Shown: positions 19,485-28,812, counted from the first letter of the stretch. The stretch: 64,000 nucleotides of DNA from Streptomyces sp. 6-11-2 (GCF_006540305.1 NZ_BJOR01000001.1:7068001-7132000), one strand, 5' to 3'. The notes: generated by a model not told the origin, from the sequence alone. Translations and numbers: made by a program.

Positions 19485-19611
19485 GTCGATGATCCGGGGG
19501 GTGGTGTCACCGGATCCGGAGGCATCGACGGACCGCTGATGAGGGGCTTGAGCACCGGCTTCACGCGAGCCGGATGAGCTCTCCGTAACGTGGATGTGGC
19601 AGCTCGGTGCC
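19485..19611 (+). ncRNA. Candidate IS110 bridge RNA (structured 5' non-coding end of the IS)
   Basis: IS110-family elements are known to encode a guide 'bridge RNA' in the non-coding end next to the recombinase. Upstream of this recombinase three inverted repeats occur in a row. First, an outer stem GTCGAT/ATCGAC (19485-19490/19524-19529) encloses GATCCGG/CCGGATC (19491-19497/19510-19516) with a 7-base one-sided bulge. Second, GAGC/GCTC encloses CCGGCT/AGCCGG (19550-19581). Third, GGCA/TGCC (19598-19611). The order of structured loops fits a bridge RNA, but boundaries, promoter and guide loops are not established. Confidence 0.4.
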
Positions 19612-19650
19612 CTGGCAGGCCGGACGAAAGCGTGATGGAGGGGCTTGCAC

Positions 19651-20853
19651 GTGATCGACACCGGCGACATCGACATCTTCCTCGGCCTGGACGTCGGAAA
19701 GGGCGAACATCACGCCACCGCCGTCACCCCGGCCGGAACGAAAGCGTTCGACAAGCGGCTGCCCAACACCGAGCCCAAGCTCCGCGAGCTGTTCGCCAAA
19801 CTCCAGGCCAAGCACGGAACCGTACTGGTCGTGGTCGACCAGCCGGCCTCGATCGGCGCCCTGCCGCTGGCGGTTGCGAGGAATATGGGCTGCCCGGTCG
19901 CTTATCTACCCGGGCTGACGATGCGGCGGATCGCCGACCTCTACCCCGGCGAGGCCAAGACCGACGCGAAGGACGCGTTCATCATCGCGGATGCCGCCCG
20001 CGCGATGCCCCACACGCTGCGGGCGATCGACGGCGAGGACGAGACGATCGCCGAGCTGGAGATGATCGTCGGGTTCGACGACGACCTGGCCGGCGAGGCC
20101 ACCCGGGTCGCCAACCGGCTTCACGGCCTGCTCACCCAGATCCATCCCTCGCTGGAACGGGTGCTGGGGCCGCGCCTGCAGCACCCAGCCGTCCTGACCC
20201 TGCTGGAGCGGTTCGGGTCTCCAGCCCAGATCCGCAAGGCAGGGCGGCGGCGCCTGGTCACGCTGCTGCGGCCGAAGGCACCGAGAATGGCCGAGCGGCT
20301 GATCGAGGACATCTTCACCGCCCTCGACGAGCAGACCGTGACGGTCCCGGGCACCAACGCTGCTGCACTGATCGTCCCGAGCCTCGCCGCGTCACTGACG
20401 GCCGTCCTTGACCAGCGGAAACTGCTGGCCGGGCGGATCGAGGAACTCCTGGGGGCCCACCCTCTTTCGAAAGTCCTGACGTCGATGCCAGGAGTCGGCG
20501 TCAGGACCGGAGCCAGGATCCTGATCGAGGTCGGCGACGGCAGCACGTTTCCGACCGCTGGCCACCTTGCCGCCTACGCAGGTCTCGCCCCGGCGACCCG
20601 CAGCTCAGGTTCCTCGATCCGCGGCGAACAGCCCTCCCGACGAGGAAACAAGCAGCTCAAACGGGCCTTCTTCCTCTCCGCGTTCGCCGCCCTGGGCGAC
20701 CCAGCCTCGCGGGTCTACTACGACAAGAAGATCGCCCAGGGCAAGCACCACACCCAAGCCCTGCTCTGCCTCGCCAGACGCCGGGCCGACGTCCTCTTCG
20801 CGATGCTCCGTGACGGCACCTTCTACGAACCCCAACCCGCCGCGGCCAGGTGA
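19651..20853 (+). CDS. IS110-family transposase/recombinase
   Basis: A 400-residue, apparently intact recombinase. The N-terminal RuvC-like DEDD domain shows GLDVGKGEHHA (D14), VLVVVDQPASIGALP, and KTDAKDAFIIADAAR (last two acidic residues). The C-terminal Tnp_IS116/IS110/IS902 domain shows LTSMPGVGVRTGARIL and TRSSGSSIRGEQPSRRG, with the conserved serine region and basic stretch NKQLKRAFFLSAFAAL. GTG 19651 is chosen because GGAGGGG ends seven bases upstream; a TTG at 19645 is too close to it. No frameshift or stop is seen, so the element may still be active. Confidence 0.93.
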   Translation: MIDTGDIDIFLGLDVGKGEHHATAVTPAGTKAFDKRLPNTEPKLRELFAKLQAKHGTVLVVVDQPASIGALPLAVARNMGCPVAYLPGLTMRRIADLYPGEAKTDAKDAFIIADAARAMPHTLRAIDGEDETIAELEMIVGFDDDLAGEATRVANRLHGLLTQIHPSLERVLGPRLQHPAVLTLLERFGSPAQIRKAGRRRLVTLLRPKAPRMAERLIEDIFTALDEQTVTVPGTNAAALIVPSLAASLTAVLDQRKLLAGRIEELLGAHPLSKVLTSMPGVGVRTGARILIEVGDGSTFPTAGHLAAYAGLAPATRSSGSSIRGEQPSRRGNKQLKRAFFLSAFAALGDPASRVYYDKKIAQGKHHTQALLCLARRRADVLFAMLRDGTFYEPQPAAAR

Positions 20854-20873
20854 GGGTTCAGACCACCGATCAG

Positions 20874-21107
20874 TTAGTCCTCCGGCCGAAGCCGCCGACG
20901 AGCGGCCTCGAGCCGCTGGTCATAGTCAGGCGCGAACAGCTCGGGAAGCGCTTTGTCCAGCGTTCCGGCTATCCGATGCATCGGTGCCCAGACCGCCGGA
21001 TCGTCGACAACGCGACTGAGGTCTGTCATCTGCAGCTTCTCCAGCCAGTGCGACAGCACCAGTGCCTCGTCGCTCGTGAGCTTGATCGTCACCTGGCTAT
21101 CACCCAT
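20874..21107 (-). CDS. Small conserved hypothetical protein
   Basis: A 77-residue protein, MGDSQVTIKLTSDEALVLSHWLEKL..., resembling a group of short Streptomyces proteins with a beta-strand then helices (VTIKLTSDEALVL, then a helix-rich remainder ending RRRLRPED). Function unknown. ATG 21107 is preferred over an upstream frame opening at 21143 because GGGGGTG precedes it and the family begins there. Its stop is 20 bases from the recombinase stop, so the right end of the IS lies almost against it; the C-terminus looks complete. Confidence 0.7.
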   Translation of the reverse strand: MGDSQVTIKLTSDEALVLSHWLEKLQMTDLSRVVDDPAVWAPMHRIAGTLDKALPELFAPDYDQRLEAARRRLRPED

Positions 21108-21343
21108 GCACACCCCCACGACTCGGCCTCCGCACCCGACCACACGAACTTACTGGCCCGGACCTTGACCAAACACATAGGGGCACCCCCCCGTGAACCA
21201 CCGGTGAAGCCACCTTCCTGACCGCTCGTCCGATCGTGCGGCGTGCCCGGGGCCGGAGTGAAAGGGCACTGCCTGGTAACGTCCAAGACCGAAAACGCCG
21301 AGGTCAAGGCCACGGACAGGCGACGGATGAGGAGAGGGCCGAC

Positions 21344-22840
21344 ATGGCCGGGCGAGAGGACGGGACCGCCGGAGCAACGGGACGGGACGACCGGGCGTCC
21401 TGGGCGGAGGAACTCCTCGACCAACTGCGACCGACCGGACGGGACGTGCGGAAGGTCGTCGCCTGGCTCGCCGCGTCCGTGCACGGGACCGGCTGCCTGC
21501 TGGACGGCACCGGCACCCTGCTGGCAGGGGAGCCGGTGGCCCTGGACGAGAACGTGGTCGAGGACGTCGTCACCGGCCGGTTCGCCTCCGCCGCGCTGGA
21601 GGACCGGGGACACCACGTCCGCTTGGTGCGCGTGGGAGGCCCGCGTCCCCAGTCGGCCCGCGTCCTGGCCGTCTCCCGCGCCGAGCCCTTCGACCGGCAG
21701 GCCGCCGAGATGGTCACCCACACCGCCGGAGTGCTCGAACTGCTGCTGCGGGCCCACGAGTCGACCGTCGCCGGGCACCGGCTCGAAAAGGCGACGGCGG
21801 CCCTGCGGCTGGCGATCCTGCAACTGCTGATGGTGGAGGACACCGTCTCGGCCCGCCGCGTGGCCGCGGGCCTGTGGCCCGGACTGCTCGACACGGACGC
21901 CGCCTGGGTCTACGTCGTCGAAACCCGCCGCGACGAACGACACCGGCTGGCCGCCGAATGCCGGGACGCCACCGGGGAACGAGCCCTGGTGGTGCTCTGC
22001 CCGGCGGTGGACGAGCACGTGATCGTGCTCGCGCCGCTGGAGACCGACGGCCGCAACCTGCGCTCGCTGGTCGGCGCGCGCCCGCGCACCTTCCTCGGCG
22101 GCAGCACCCGGCACGGCCTGGCCCGGACCGCCACCGCGTACGGGCAGGCCGTGAGCGCCCTCGCGGTCGCCCGGTTCCGTCCGGAGGGGGCCGCTGTGTA
22201 CGCCGAACGCAGCCACCCCGAGCGCCTGATGGACCCCGAGGCACTGCGCGCCTGGTCCGCCCGGCTGCTGCGGCCGCTGGACACACTGGCGCACCACACA
22301 CGCGCCGAACTGCTCGCCACCACCCGGCTGGGCCTGGAGTTCACCGCCGTGAGCGCGGCGAAGGTCCTCGGGGTGAGCCGCAACACGGTACGGGCCCGTA
22401 TGGAGCGGGTGGAGGGACTGGTCGGCGCGGACTTCGGCAGCCTGACCGACCGGGCCGCCGTCCACCTCGCCCTGAACACCCAGGCCGGCCTGGACGACCA
22501 GCCGGCCGTCGGCCCGGCGCCGCGGACGGGCTCGGTACCCCTCGGCGACCTGCTGACCGGCCCCGCGCTGCACACCTGGGCACGCGAGCTCCTCGGCCGT
22601 CTGGCGGCGGACGCGCGAGACCTGCGCGGTACCTTGCGCACCTGGATCACCGCCGGCGGAAACGCCGAGCGCGCCGCGCAACTGCTCGGCATGCACGCGC
22701 AGACCGTCCGCGAGCACGTCCGCGGGGTGGAGCCCGTCCTTGAACGCCAGCTCCTCGCCGCCGGCAGCGACCTGTACGAGGTCGTCCTGGCCCATGTGGC
22801 GGTGGGCGACCTCCAACCGCCCGCCCTCGGCGTGGAGTGA
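21344..22840 (+). CDS. PucR-type helix-turn-helix transcriptional regulator
   Basis: A 498-residue regulator. The N-terminal ~200 residues form a GAF-like sensory region (VHGTGCLLDGTGTLLAGEPV). The C-terminal half has two PucR-like helix-turn-helix units: LEFTAVSAAKVLGVSRNTVRARM (about residues 328-350) and ITAGGNAERAAQLLGMHAQTVREHV (about 436-460). GGAGAGGG lies five bases before ATG 21344. The target genes are unknown; it is convergent with the P450 operon and separated from it by a strong terminator. Confidence 0.85.
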   Translation: MAGREDGTAGATGRDDRASWAEELLDQLRPTGRDVRKVVAWLAASVHGTGCLLDGTGTLLAGEPVALDENVVEDVVTGRFASAALEDRGHHVRLVRVGGPRPQSARVLAVSRAEPFDRQAAEMVTHTAGVLELLLRAHESTVAGHRLEKATAALRLAILQLLMVEDTVSARRVAAGLWPGLLDTDAAWVYVVETRRDERHRLAAECRDATGERALVVLCPAVDEHVIVLAPLETDGRNLRSLVGARPRTFLGGSTRHGLARTATAYGQAVSALAVARFRPEGAAVYAERSHPERLMDPEALRAWSARLLRPLDTLAHHTRAELLATTRLGLEFTAVSAAKVLGVSRNTVRARMERVEGLVGADFGSLTDRAAVHLALNTQAGLDDQPAVGPAPRTGSVPLGDLLTGPALHTWARELLGRLAADARDLRGTLRTWITAGGNAERAAQLLGMHAQTVREHVRGVEPVLERQLLAAGSDLYEVVLAHVAVGDLQPPALGVE

Positions 22841-23047
22841 ACGCGGGCATTCCGGACTCACTTGTGCACGGGTGAGCCCTCCGCCGGGCCGAAGGGGCAC
22901 CGGCGCGGTACCCAACCGCTGTCCTGTACACATAGGTTCGACGAGCCGCGGACACGGGACCGGAACGGGGGACCGGTCCCGTGCCGTCGGGCGACCGGGC
23001 GCAGGTCAGCGCACCGCACGGCGCCCGCACACGGCGAACTCCGCGCC

Positions 23048-23080
23048 GCGGGCCGCCCCAGGACTCCTGGGGCGGCCCGC
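23048..23080. terminator. Bidirectional terminator between PucR-type gene and P450 operon
   Basis: A 33-base perfect inverted repeat: arms GCGGGCCGCCCCAGGA and TCCTGGGGCGGCCCGC around a single central C. It lies between two convergent genes (stops at 22840 and 23122), the classic place for a shared terminator. Confidence 0.85.
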
Positions 23081-23121
23081 CGTCGAGCACCGCGCCCCGC
23101 CGCCGCGGGAACGCCCGGCAC

Positions 23122-24354
23122 TCAGCCGTCCAGGCGCACCGGCACCTCCTGCCAGCCGAAGGCGATGAAGGACGGCACCTGGCGCAGTTCCTCCGCGCCG
23201 ACGGCCAGACGCAGACCGGGGAAGCGGTCGAAGAGCGCGGGCAGCGCGGTCAGGGCCTCCATACGGGCCAGTGGCGCCCCGATGCACCGGTGCACGCCGA
23301 TGCCGAACCCGAGGTGGTCGTCGGCACCCCGCGCGGCGTCGAAGACGTCGGCGTCCGGGCCGTAGTGCGCCGGGTCCAGCCCGGCGGCGGCGTAGGTCGT
23401 GATGATCGCGTCCCCCGCCGGGACGGTGACGTCGCCGACGGTCAGGTCGCTCACCGCGAACCGCAGGGGCAGGGACGCGATGGACGGGTGCACGCGCAGC
23501 GTCTCGTCGACGACCGCGTCCCAGCCGGTCTTCCCGCCGCGCACCGCCTCCACCTGCCCGGGACGGGTGAGCAGCGCGACGATCGCGTTGCCGATGAGGT
23601 TGACGGTGGTCTCGAAGCCGGCGCCGATCACCAGTAGCAGCGTGTAGAGCAGTTCCTCGTCGCTGAGCCGGTCCCCGTCCTCGTCCCGGACCCGGATCAG
23701 CTCGGTGGTCATGTCGTCGCCCGGGTGCTCGCGCTTGTGGGCGATCAGCCCGCCCAGCACCGCACCGATCTGCCCCTGCACGAACGCGGTGTGCTCCGGG
23801 CTCGGATCGGAGGTGTCCATGATGGCCGCGACCAGCCGCGAGGTGTCCTCCCGCAGTTCGTCCGGCACACCGAACAGCTCGCAGATCATCCGCATCGGCA
23901 GCGGATGCGCGAACTCCTGCCGGAGGTCCACCGTCTCACCCCGCGCCCCGGCGGCCGCCAGCTCCTCCAGCAGCTCCGTCGTGATTGCCTCCACCCGTGA
24001 CCGCATCGCCTCGGTGCGCCGGTGAGTGAAGCTCGGCGCTACCAGCTTGCGCAGCCGCGCGTGGTCGGGGCCGTACGTCGACAGCATGTTCACCACACCC
24101 ACCCAGCCGAGGATCCAGCCCCACGAGGGGTTCTGGCCGACCTCCGGCCACTGCCTCCAGTGCTTGCGCGGGTCCTTGCTCACCCTCGGGTCGAGGATCA
24201 GCTCCTTGAGGGTGTCGTAGCCCGTGGGCGCCCAGGCGGGGATGCCGCCGGGCAGTTCGACGGGCACGATCGGGCCGAGTGCGCGCAGACGGGCGCTCTC
24301 GGCGGCGATGTCGGCCCCGAACGGGTCGAGGGCGATACGGTCGGTCACGGTCAC
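23122..24354 (-). CDS. Cytochrome P450, CYP154-like
   Basis: A 410-residue soluble P450. Seen: I-helix oxygen-binding motif [12 protein letters not shown]-helix ExxR in DETLRVHP, and canonical heme loop [17 protein letters not shown] with the cysteine ligand. The N-terminus ([32 protein letters not shown]) resembles the CYP154 family. The GTG start at 24354 lies in a GTGA overlap with the upstream P450, with GGAGAG in front. It is the last gene of the cvn operon; CYP154/CYP157 pairs attached to conservons are known from S. coelicolor. No ferredoxin gene is adjacent. Confidence 0.92.
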   Translation of the reverse strand: MTVTDRIALDPFGADIAAESARLRALGPIVPVELPGGIPAWAPTGYDTLKELILDPRVSKDPRKHWRQWPEVGQNPSWGWILGWVGVVNMLSTYGPDHARLRKLVAPSFTHRRTEAMRSRVEAITTELLEELAAAGARGETVDLRQEFAHPLPMRMICELFGVPDELREDTSRLVAAIMDTSDPSPEHTAFVQGQIGAVLGGLIAHKREHPGDDMTTELIRVRDEDGDRLSDEELLYTLLLVIGAGFETTVNLIGNAIVALLTRPGQVEAVRGGKTGWDAVVDETLRVHPSIASLPLRFAVSDLTVGDVTVPAGDAIITTYAAAGLDPAHYGPDADVFDAARGADDHLGFGIGVHRCIGAPLARMEALTALPALFDRFPGLRLAVGAEELRQVPSFIAFGWQEVPVRLDG

Positions 24355-25589
24355 GGCGACTCTCCAGGCTGGTCGGGGGAACGCGGGCTGAACCGCACAG
24401 GCAGGGACGTCAGCGAACGGTGGAACGGGCCGGGCCGCCAGGTCAGCCGCTCGCGGGGCAGGACCGGCTCCAGGTCGGGCAGCCACTGGGTGAGCCGCTC
24501 GATCGCCTCGGTCGCGATGAGCAGCGTGGGCTGCTTGACCGGGCAGGCGTGCGGGCCGGCCGACCACGAGAGGTGCGAGGCGTCCTTCGGGAGGCGGCCA
24601 CCGGTCGCCTCCCGCTCGGCGAAGTGGGCGAGCGCTCCGTACGAGATCACGACCGGTACGGCGGCACGGATCCAGACCCCGTGGAAGGTCATGGACCGGC
24701 GCGCGAAGTGGATGCCGTAGTTGGCCAGCGGGGTCTCGTGGTGCAGCACCTCCACCACGGCGTCCATCACCGGACGGGCCCCGCTGGTCAGGGTGGAGTA
24801 GTAGTCGGGGTTGCCGAGGATCCGGGACAGCGCGTTGGACACCAGGTTCGCGGTCGGCTCGTGGCCGGCGCCGAGGGTGAGGAAGACCTGCCAGGTGACC
24901 TCTTCCGGGCTGAGCCCCGCCGGGTGGTCGAGCAGCAGGCTCGGCAGGTCGTCGCCGCGCCGTTCGGTCTTCGCGGCGATCAGCTCCAGGACGTACCCGG
25001 CGTACTCGGCCTCGCCCTCGGCCGCCTGGTCGCCGCCCTCCATCATCGTGCCCAGCGCCTCGTTCAGGCGGTCGCTCGCGTCTTCCGGCAGCCCGAACAG
25101 GCTGTTGAACACGAGCGCCATCAGCGGGCGCGCGAAGTCGGCCACCAGGTCGGCCTCGCCGCGCGGCCCGACCCGGCCCACCAGCAGGCGCACCGCCCGG
25201 TGCACCCGTGCCCGCAGGTCGTGCGGTTCGAGGCGGTCGAAGGTGTCGGCCAGCGAGGTGCGGTAGCGGACATGGGCGGCGCCGTCGGCGAACAGGGTGT
25301 TCGGCCGCCAGCGCATCATGCCGAGCACCGGCGAGTCGTCGGGGACGGTCGCCTCCCACGGCCGCGGGTCGTGGGAGAACGACTCGGTGTCGTGCAGCAG
25401 GTCCAGGGCGGCCCGCCGGTCCGTGACGACGTACGCGGGTACGCCGGGCGCGAGTTCGGCCCAGCCCACCGGGCCCTGGGCGCCCAGGGCGGCGTAGTAG
25501 CGGTGGGGGTCCAGGGCGAAACCGTCCTCCCACAGCCGTACCGGAGCAGAGCGGGAGAAGGCCCGCCGGGCGGGGGAGTGGGTGGTCAC
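24351..25589 (-). CDS. Atypical cytochrome P450, CYP157-like, lacking the ExxR arginine
   Basis: A 412-residue P450-fold protein. The I-helix [12 protein letters not shown] is present. The K-helix reads [15 protein letters not shown], so the otherwise nearly invariant ExxR appears as EVLH, with His for Arg. The heme loop reads [16 protein letters not shown]: the Cys and preceding His are kept but the usual Phe-Gly and trailing Gly are replaced. These deviations match the known CYP157 family, which sits in Streptomyces conservons. GTG 25589 overlaps the cvnD stop as GTGA; the downstream CYP154-like gene overlaps the same way. Confidence 0.9.
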   Translation of the reverse strand: MTTHSPARRAFSRSAPVRLWEDGFALDPHRYYAALGAQGPVGWAELAPGVPAYVVTDRRAALDLLHDTESFSHDPRPWEATVPDDSPVLGMMRWRPNTLFADGAAHVRYRTSLADTFDRLEPHDLRARVHRAVRLLVGRVGPRGEADLVADFARPLMALVFNSLFGLPEDASDRLNEALGTMMEGGDQAAEGEAEYAGYVLELIAAKTERRGDDLPSLLLDHPAGLSPEEVTWQVFLTLGAGHEPTANLVSNALSRILGNPDYYSTLTSGARPVMDAVVEVLHHETPLANYGIHFARRSMTFHGVWIRAAVPVVISYGALAHFAEREATGGRLPKDASHLSWSAGPHACPVKQPTLLIATEAIERLTQWLPDLEPVLPRERLTWRPGPFHRSLTSLPVRFSPRSPDQPGESP

Positions 25590-26188
25590 CGGCGCTCCGA
25601 GGGATGGTCGATCAGATACTGGACCAGAGCGAGCAGCGCGTCGATCGAGGAGTCGGCGTCCCGGGCGTCGCACGTCACCATCGGGGTGGCGGGCTCCAGG
25701 TCCAGGGCCGCGCGCAACTCCTCGTCGCTGTAGTGGCCCGGCGAGTCGGGAAACGCGTTGAAGGCCACCGCGTACGGCAGCCCGCTCTCCTCCACCAGCC
25801 CGAGCACGTCGAACGAGGCGTCGATACGGCGGCTGTCCACGAGCACGAGCGCCCCCAGGGCGCCGTGGGTGATGTCGTCCCACAGCGGGCGGAACCGTTC
25901 CTGTCCGGGCGTGCCGAACAGGTACAGCACGATCCCGCCGGGAAGGCTGATCCGCCCGAAGTCGATGGCGACCGTGGTGGTCGCCTTCTCCCGGACTCCG
26001 GCGAGGTCGTCCACCTGCGCGGACGCCTCGGACAGGGTTTCCTCGGTGTGCAGCGGGCGGATCTCGGAGACGGAGTCGATGAGGGTCGTCTTGCCCACTC
26101 CGAACGGGCCGGCGACGATGATCTTCACCAGGTCGCGGGCGGTGTCGGGCAGGTGGATGCCGCTAGTGCTTGAGGGCGCGGAGGCCAT
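25586..26188 (-). CDS. cvnD: CvnD: small GTP/ATP-binding protein of a conservon
   Basis: A 200-residue P-loop protein with Walker [12 protein letters not shown]2-like [13 protein letters not shown]3-like [10 protein letters not shown] and a G4-like AFNAFPDS region, as in conservon CvnD proteins related to MglA/Ras-like GTPases. Conservons (CvnA-D) are thought to form a membrane-associated complex resembling eukaryotic G-protein-coupled systems. It overlaps cvnC by 26 bases and the P450 by GTGA. Confidence 0.93.
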   Translation of the reverse strand: MASAPSSTSGIHLPDTARDLVKIIVAGPFGVGKTTLIDSVSEIRPLHTEETLSEASAQVDDLAGVREKATTTVAIDFGRISLPGGIVLYLFGTPGQERFRPLWDDITHGALGALVLVDSRRIDASFDVLGLVEESGLPYAVAFNAFPDSPGHYSDEELRAALDLEPATPMVTCDARDADSSIDALLALVQYLIDHPSERR

Positions 26189-26522
26189 CGGCCACTCTCT
26201 TCAGCAGGTCGGGGTCGAACCGTTCGGCGGGCGGGATCGGCGCGCGCGCCAGCACCAGGTTCCGGTCGATCAGATCGCCGGCCAGGACGCGGAGGGCGGA
26301 GACCGGCAGTTCGAGCAGCGCCGCCGCCTCCACCACCGTCAGCGAACCGTCGTCCAGGACGTCCAGCAGGGCCAGTTGGGCGGCCGGCAGGCCCGCCGGC
26401 GTGGCCCCGCCGACGGCGGTGAGCACCGACAGCCGCTCCAGGTGCGGTCGGCTGGGCCGGGCCACGCCGCCGGTCGACAGGTACGCGGGAACCAGGGGAC
26501 GGCCGCCACGGCGGCCGGTCAT
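26163..26522 (-). CDS. cvnC: CvnC: DUF742 protein of a conservon
   Basis: A 119-residue DUF742 protein with a winged-helix-like pattern (LALLDVLDDGSLTVVEAAALL ELPVSALRVLAGDLIDR split over residues about 52-92) and the common N-terminus LVPAYLSTGGVARPSRPHLERL. It is the standard third gene of a conservon and may mediate protein-protein contacts in the Cvn complex. ATG 26522 is within an ATGA overlap with cvnB. Confidence 0.92.
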   Translation of the reverse strand: MTGRRGGRPLVPAYLSTGGVARPSRPHLERLSVLTAVGGATPAGLPAAQLALLDVLDDGSLTVVEAAALLELPVSALRVLAGDLIDRNLVLARAPIPPAERFDPDLLKRVADGLRALKH

Positions 26523-26941
26523 GCCGGCGCGCCGCCGTCGGATCCTCGGGTCGCGGCGGTCATCGCCTTCTCGCCCATCCGCGCCACCTGGGAGTGGACG
26601 CGGTGCGCCAGAAGGTCCAGGCGAACCTCCGGATCCCCGTACGCGGCGACACACGTGCCGTGGTCGGTGGGGACGATCAGGACGTAGCCGTGGTCGGACT
26701 CGACGACCACCTGTCGCACCTCGGCCCGGTCCTGGTCCGCGAACGCCGCCGCCGCGGTGCGGCACGCGCCCTGCACGGTGCTGGTGATGGCGGCCACCCG
26801 CTCCGCCGAAGGCTGCGAGAGCGCGTCCGTGTACCCGGTGGCGAGTCCGTCGCGGGTGAGCAGGACGGCGGCCACGACATGCGGCACCTCGAGGATCGGG
26901 TCCAGCACCCATGCCGTGTCGCCTGCCTGACGGCTGGTCAT
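26519..26941 (-). CDS. cvnB: CvnB: roadblock/LC7 domain protein of a conservon
   Basis: A 140-residue roadblock/LC7 protein (VPHVVAAVLLTRDGLATGY, ERVAAITSTVQGACRTAAAA, GYVLIVPTDHGTCVAAYG). In MglA/MglB-type systems such proteins act as GTPase-activating partners, so it probably pairs with CvnD. ATG 26941 overlaps the cvnA stop as ATGA. Confidence 0.93.
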   Translation of the reverse strand: MTSRQAGDTAWVLDPILEVPHVVAAVLLTRDGLATGYTDALSQPSAERVAAITSTVQGACRTAAAAFADQDRAEVRQVVVESDHGYVLIVPTDHGTCVAAYGDPEVRLDLLAHRVHSQVARMGEKAMTAATRGSDGGAPA

Positions 26942-28812
26942 CGAGCCGCTCCCTTTTCATGGTCGTTGTGTTCGTTCTCCACTGCGCCCGCGTCGCGCGG
27001 GCCCCCTGCCGAGCCTGAGCCGTACCGGCGTTTCGGCCCGGCGTCCCCCGCCCCGTCCCGGGCCGAGTCCGTCCCGACGGACGGGGGGCGGGGGTCCGGC
27101 GTCTTCGCCGTGGCGGGCCGGCGCTCGGCTTCCCCGGGTTCCCGCGGGGCGGTTCCGCCGTCGGTGCCGGGGCGTTCGTGTGCGGCGGGCTCGACTCCCT
27201 CGGGCGCCGACCGCCCTCCGGAGGCTCGGCTCCCGGTGCTCGCGGGCGTTCTCCCGGCGTTCGCGGGCTCTTCCCCGGTGTTCGTCGGCGTTCCCCCGGC
27301 GGGTCCGCCGTCGTCGGCCGCCCGTGTCCGTGCCGCGGGTCCGGCCCCGGCGCGCGCGGCCGCCGGGTCGGTGGCGCCGCGGGCCGCCGCCGTGGCGGAC
27401 TGAAGACCGCCGAGCACGGCCGCGGCCTCCTCCGGCGTGCGCGCCGAGAGGTGTGGTCCGGACGCCGTCGCGGGCGGAGCGGTACGGCGGGAGCGGCGGC
27501 GCCGTTGCGGCAGAACTCCGCCCGTGTCGTGCGGAGCCCCACCGGCCGGAGCGGCGGGCTGCGGCGCGCCGCGCTGTTCCGTGCCGTGGGAGTGCGCGGT
27601 GTCGGCACCGTCCGGCGCCGGGGCCTGGCGGTGCTCCGCCGCGGTCTCCCGCGGCGCGGTCCGGCCGTGCGGGAGAGGGGACGGGGGCCGCGCGCTCGGC
27701 TCGTGGTGCGGATCCGCGGCCTGGTCCGGCGTGACGGGTTTCAGGGTCGAGCGGGGCGCGCTGGCCGCCGGTGGCCTCTCGGCCGGGTCGATACGGGTGA
27801 GCAGATGGCTCGCGACCCGCAGGACCGCGCGCACTCCTCCGTAGGGCGAGGGCGAGGACACGTCGACGCCCAGGTCGAACTGCCGGGTGAGCTGCCCGAT
27901 CGCGGCGAGCCCCATGCGCGGCGGGTCCCCGAGATCGGTCAGCAGGATCGGCTCGCCGCCGGCCACCAGCCGCTGCCCGCGGGCCCGTTCGTCCGGTGTC
28001 ATGCCCAGGCCCGCGTCGTCGACGGTGACGCAGACCCCGTGGTGGACGTGTTCCAGGTTGACCAGGACGTCGGTGTCGGGCGCCGAGTGGCGCAGGGCGT
28101 TGTCCAGGAGTTCGGCCACGATGAGGGCGACCGGCTCGACGGCGTGCGAGACGAGCGCGGTGCCCTCCTGGAGATGGTTGTGCACCCGCACCCGGTGGTA
28201 GCCGGCGAGGCGTGCCTGGCCGCCGGTCACCGCGTCGACCAGGTGCGACTCCTCACGCGCCAGCCCGACCCAGGCCCCGCACACCACCGCGGCGACCTGG
28301 GCCCGGCGCAGCGACTGTTCGTTCTCGTGGTCGAGCGTGAACAGGGTCTGCGCCAACTCGGGATCGTCGTAACGCTGTTGCAGACCGCGCAGGGCGTCCT
28401 GCAACCGGTACAGGGCGGCCTGGATCTCCCGGGTGGCGCCGCGCATCCCGGCCTGGGCGGCGGAGTCGATCCGGGTGCGCTGGGCGAGCAGTTCGGTGCG
28501 CAGGGCGCTCAGCACGCCCTCCAGCGCGACGCCCAACGGCGTTCCGGTGGTCCCCGGCTCCAGCGGACCGGGCACGACGACGTGCGGATGCGCCGTCTGC
28601 CGGGCGGCGGCGGGGATCCGCTCCGCCGCCAGATGCTCCACCTCGGCGGTCAACGCCCCTTGTACATCATCCAGTTGCTGGAGCAGGGCGGCGATCCGGT
28701 CGCGTTGGACGGCCTGCCGGCGCCGGGATCGCAGCAGGCCGCCGCCGAGGGCGAGGGCGGACAGTGTCCCGGCGGCGAGACCACCGGCCACCAGGTCCGG
28801 CATTTCGATCAT
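26938..28812 (-). CDS. cvnA: CvnA: sensor-kinase-like ATP-binding protein of a conservon
   Basis: A 624-residue protein. One membrane helix lies near the N-terminus (LVAGGLAAGTLSALALGGGLL), then a helical linker, then a HATPase domain with N-box LIVAELLDNALRHSAP, G1 VTVDDAGLGM and G2-like MGLAAIGQLTRQF. No phospho-acceptor H-box is obvious, as usual in CvnA. About 250 C-terminal residues are a low-complexity Pro/Ala/Gly/Arg tail. ATG 28812 is chosen because the membrane helix follows directly. It is the first gene of a fully overlapping six-gene operon. Confidence 0.92.
   Translation of the reverse strand: MIEMPDLVAGGLAAGTLSALALGGGLLRSRRRQAVQRDRIAALLQQLDDVQGALTAEVEHLAAERIPAAARQTAHPHVVVPGPLEPGTTGTPLGVALEGVLSALRTELLAQRTRIDSAAQAGMRGATREIQAALYRLQDALRGLQQRYDDPELAQTLFTLDHENEQSLRRAQVAAVVCGAWVGLAREESHLVDAVTGGQARLAGYHRVRVHNHLQEGTALVSHAVEPVALIVAELLDNALRHSAPDTDVLVNLEHVHHGVCVTVDDAGLGMTPDERARGQRLVAGGEPILLTDLGDPPRMGLAAIGQLTRQFDLGVDVSSPSPYGGVRAVLRVASHLLTRIDPAERPPAASAPRSTLKPVTPDQAADPHHEPSARPPSPLPHGRTAPRETAAEHRQAPAPDGADTAHSHGTEQRGAPQPAAPAGGAPHDTGGVLPQRRRRSRRTAPPATASGPHLSARTPEEAAAVLGGLQSATAAARGATDPAAARAGAGPAARTRAADDGGPAGGTPTNTGEEPANAGRTPASTGSRASGGRSAPEGVEPAAHERPGTDGGTAPREPGEAERRPATAKTPDPRPPSVGTDSARDGAGDAGPKRRYGSGSAGGPRDAGAVENEHNDHEKGAAR

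Larger units (their letters stand above)
19485..20873 (+). mobile_element. IS110-family insertion sequence (ends approximate)
   Basis: The element is defined by the recombinase gene and its structured 5' flank. IS110-family elements usually lack long terminal inverted repeats and often make no target duplication, so the ends cannot be set by eye. The right end should lie between the recombinase stop at 20853 and the stop of the next gene at 20874. The left end is somewhere between about 19440 and 19485. No second copy is in the window. Confidence 0.6.

Noticed and set aside
19445..20887. CCTCCGGCC at 19445-19453 and 20879-20887 as a target duplication of the IS
   Set aside because: A 9-base GC-rich match is likely by chance, and the right copy lies inside the neighbouring hypothetical gene beyond its stop; IS110-family elements generally do not create long duplications.
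23122..25589. P450 pair as part of a secondary-metabolite gene cluster
   Set aside because: No synthase, synthetase or tailoring set is nearby, and the genes are fused by overlap to a conservon, a known arrangement.
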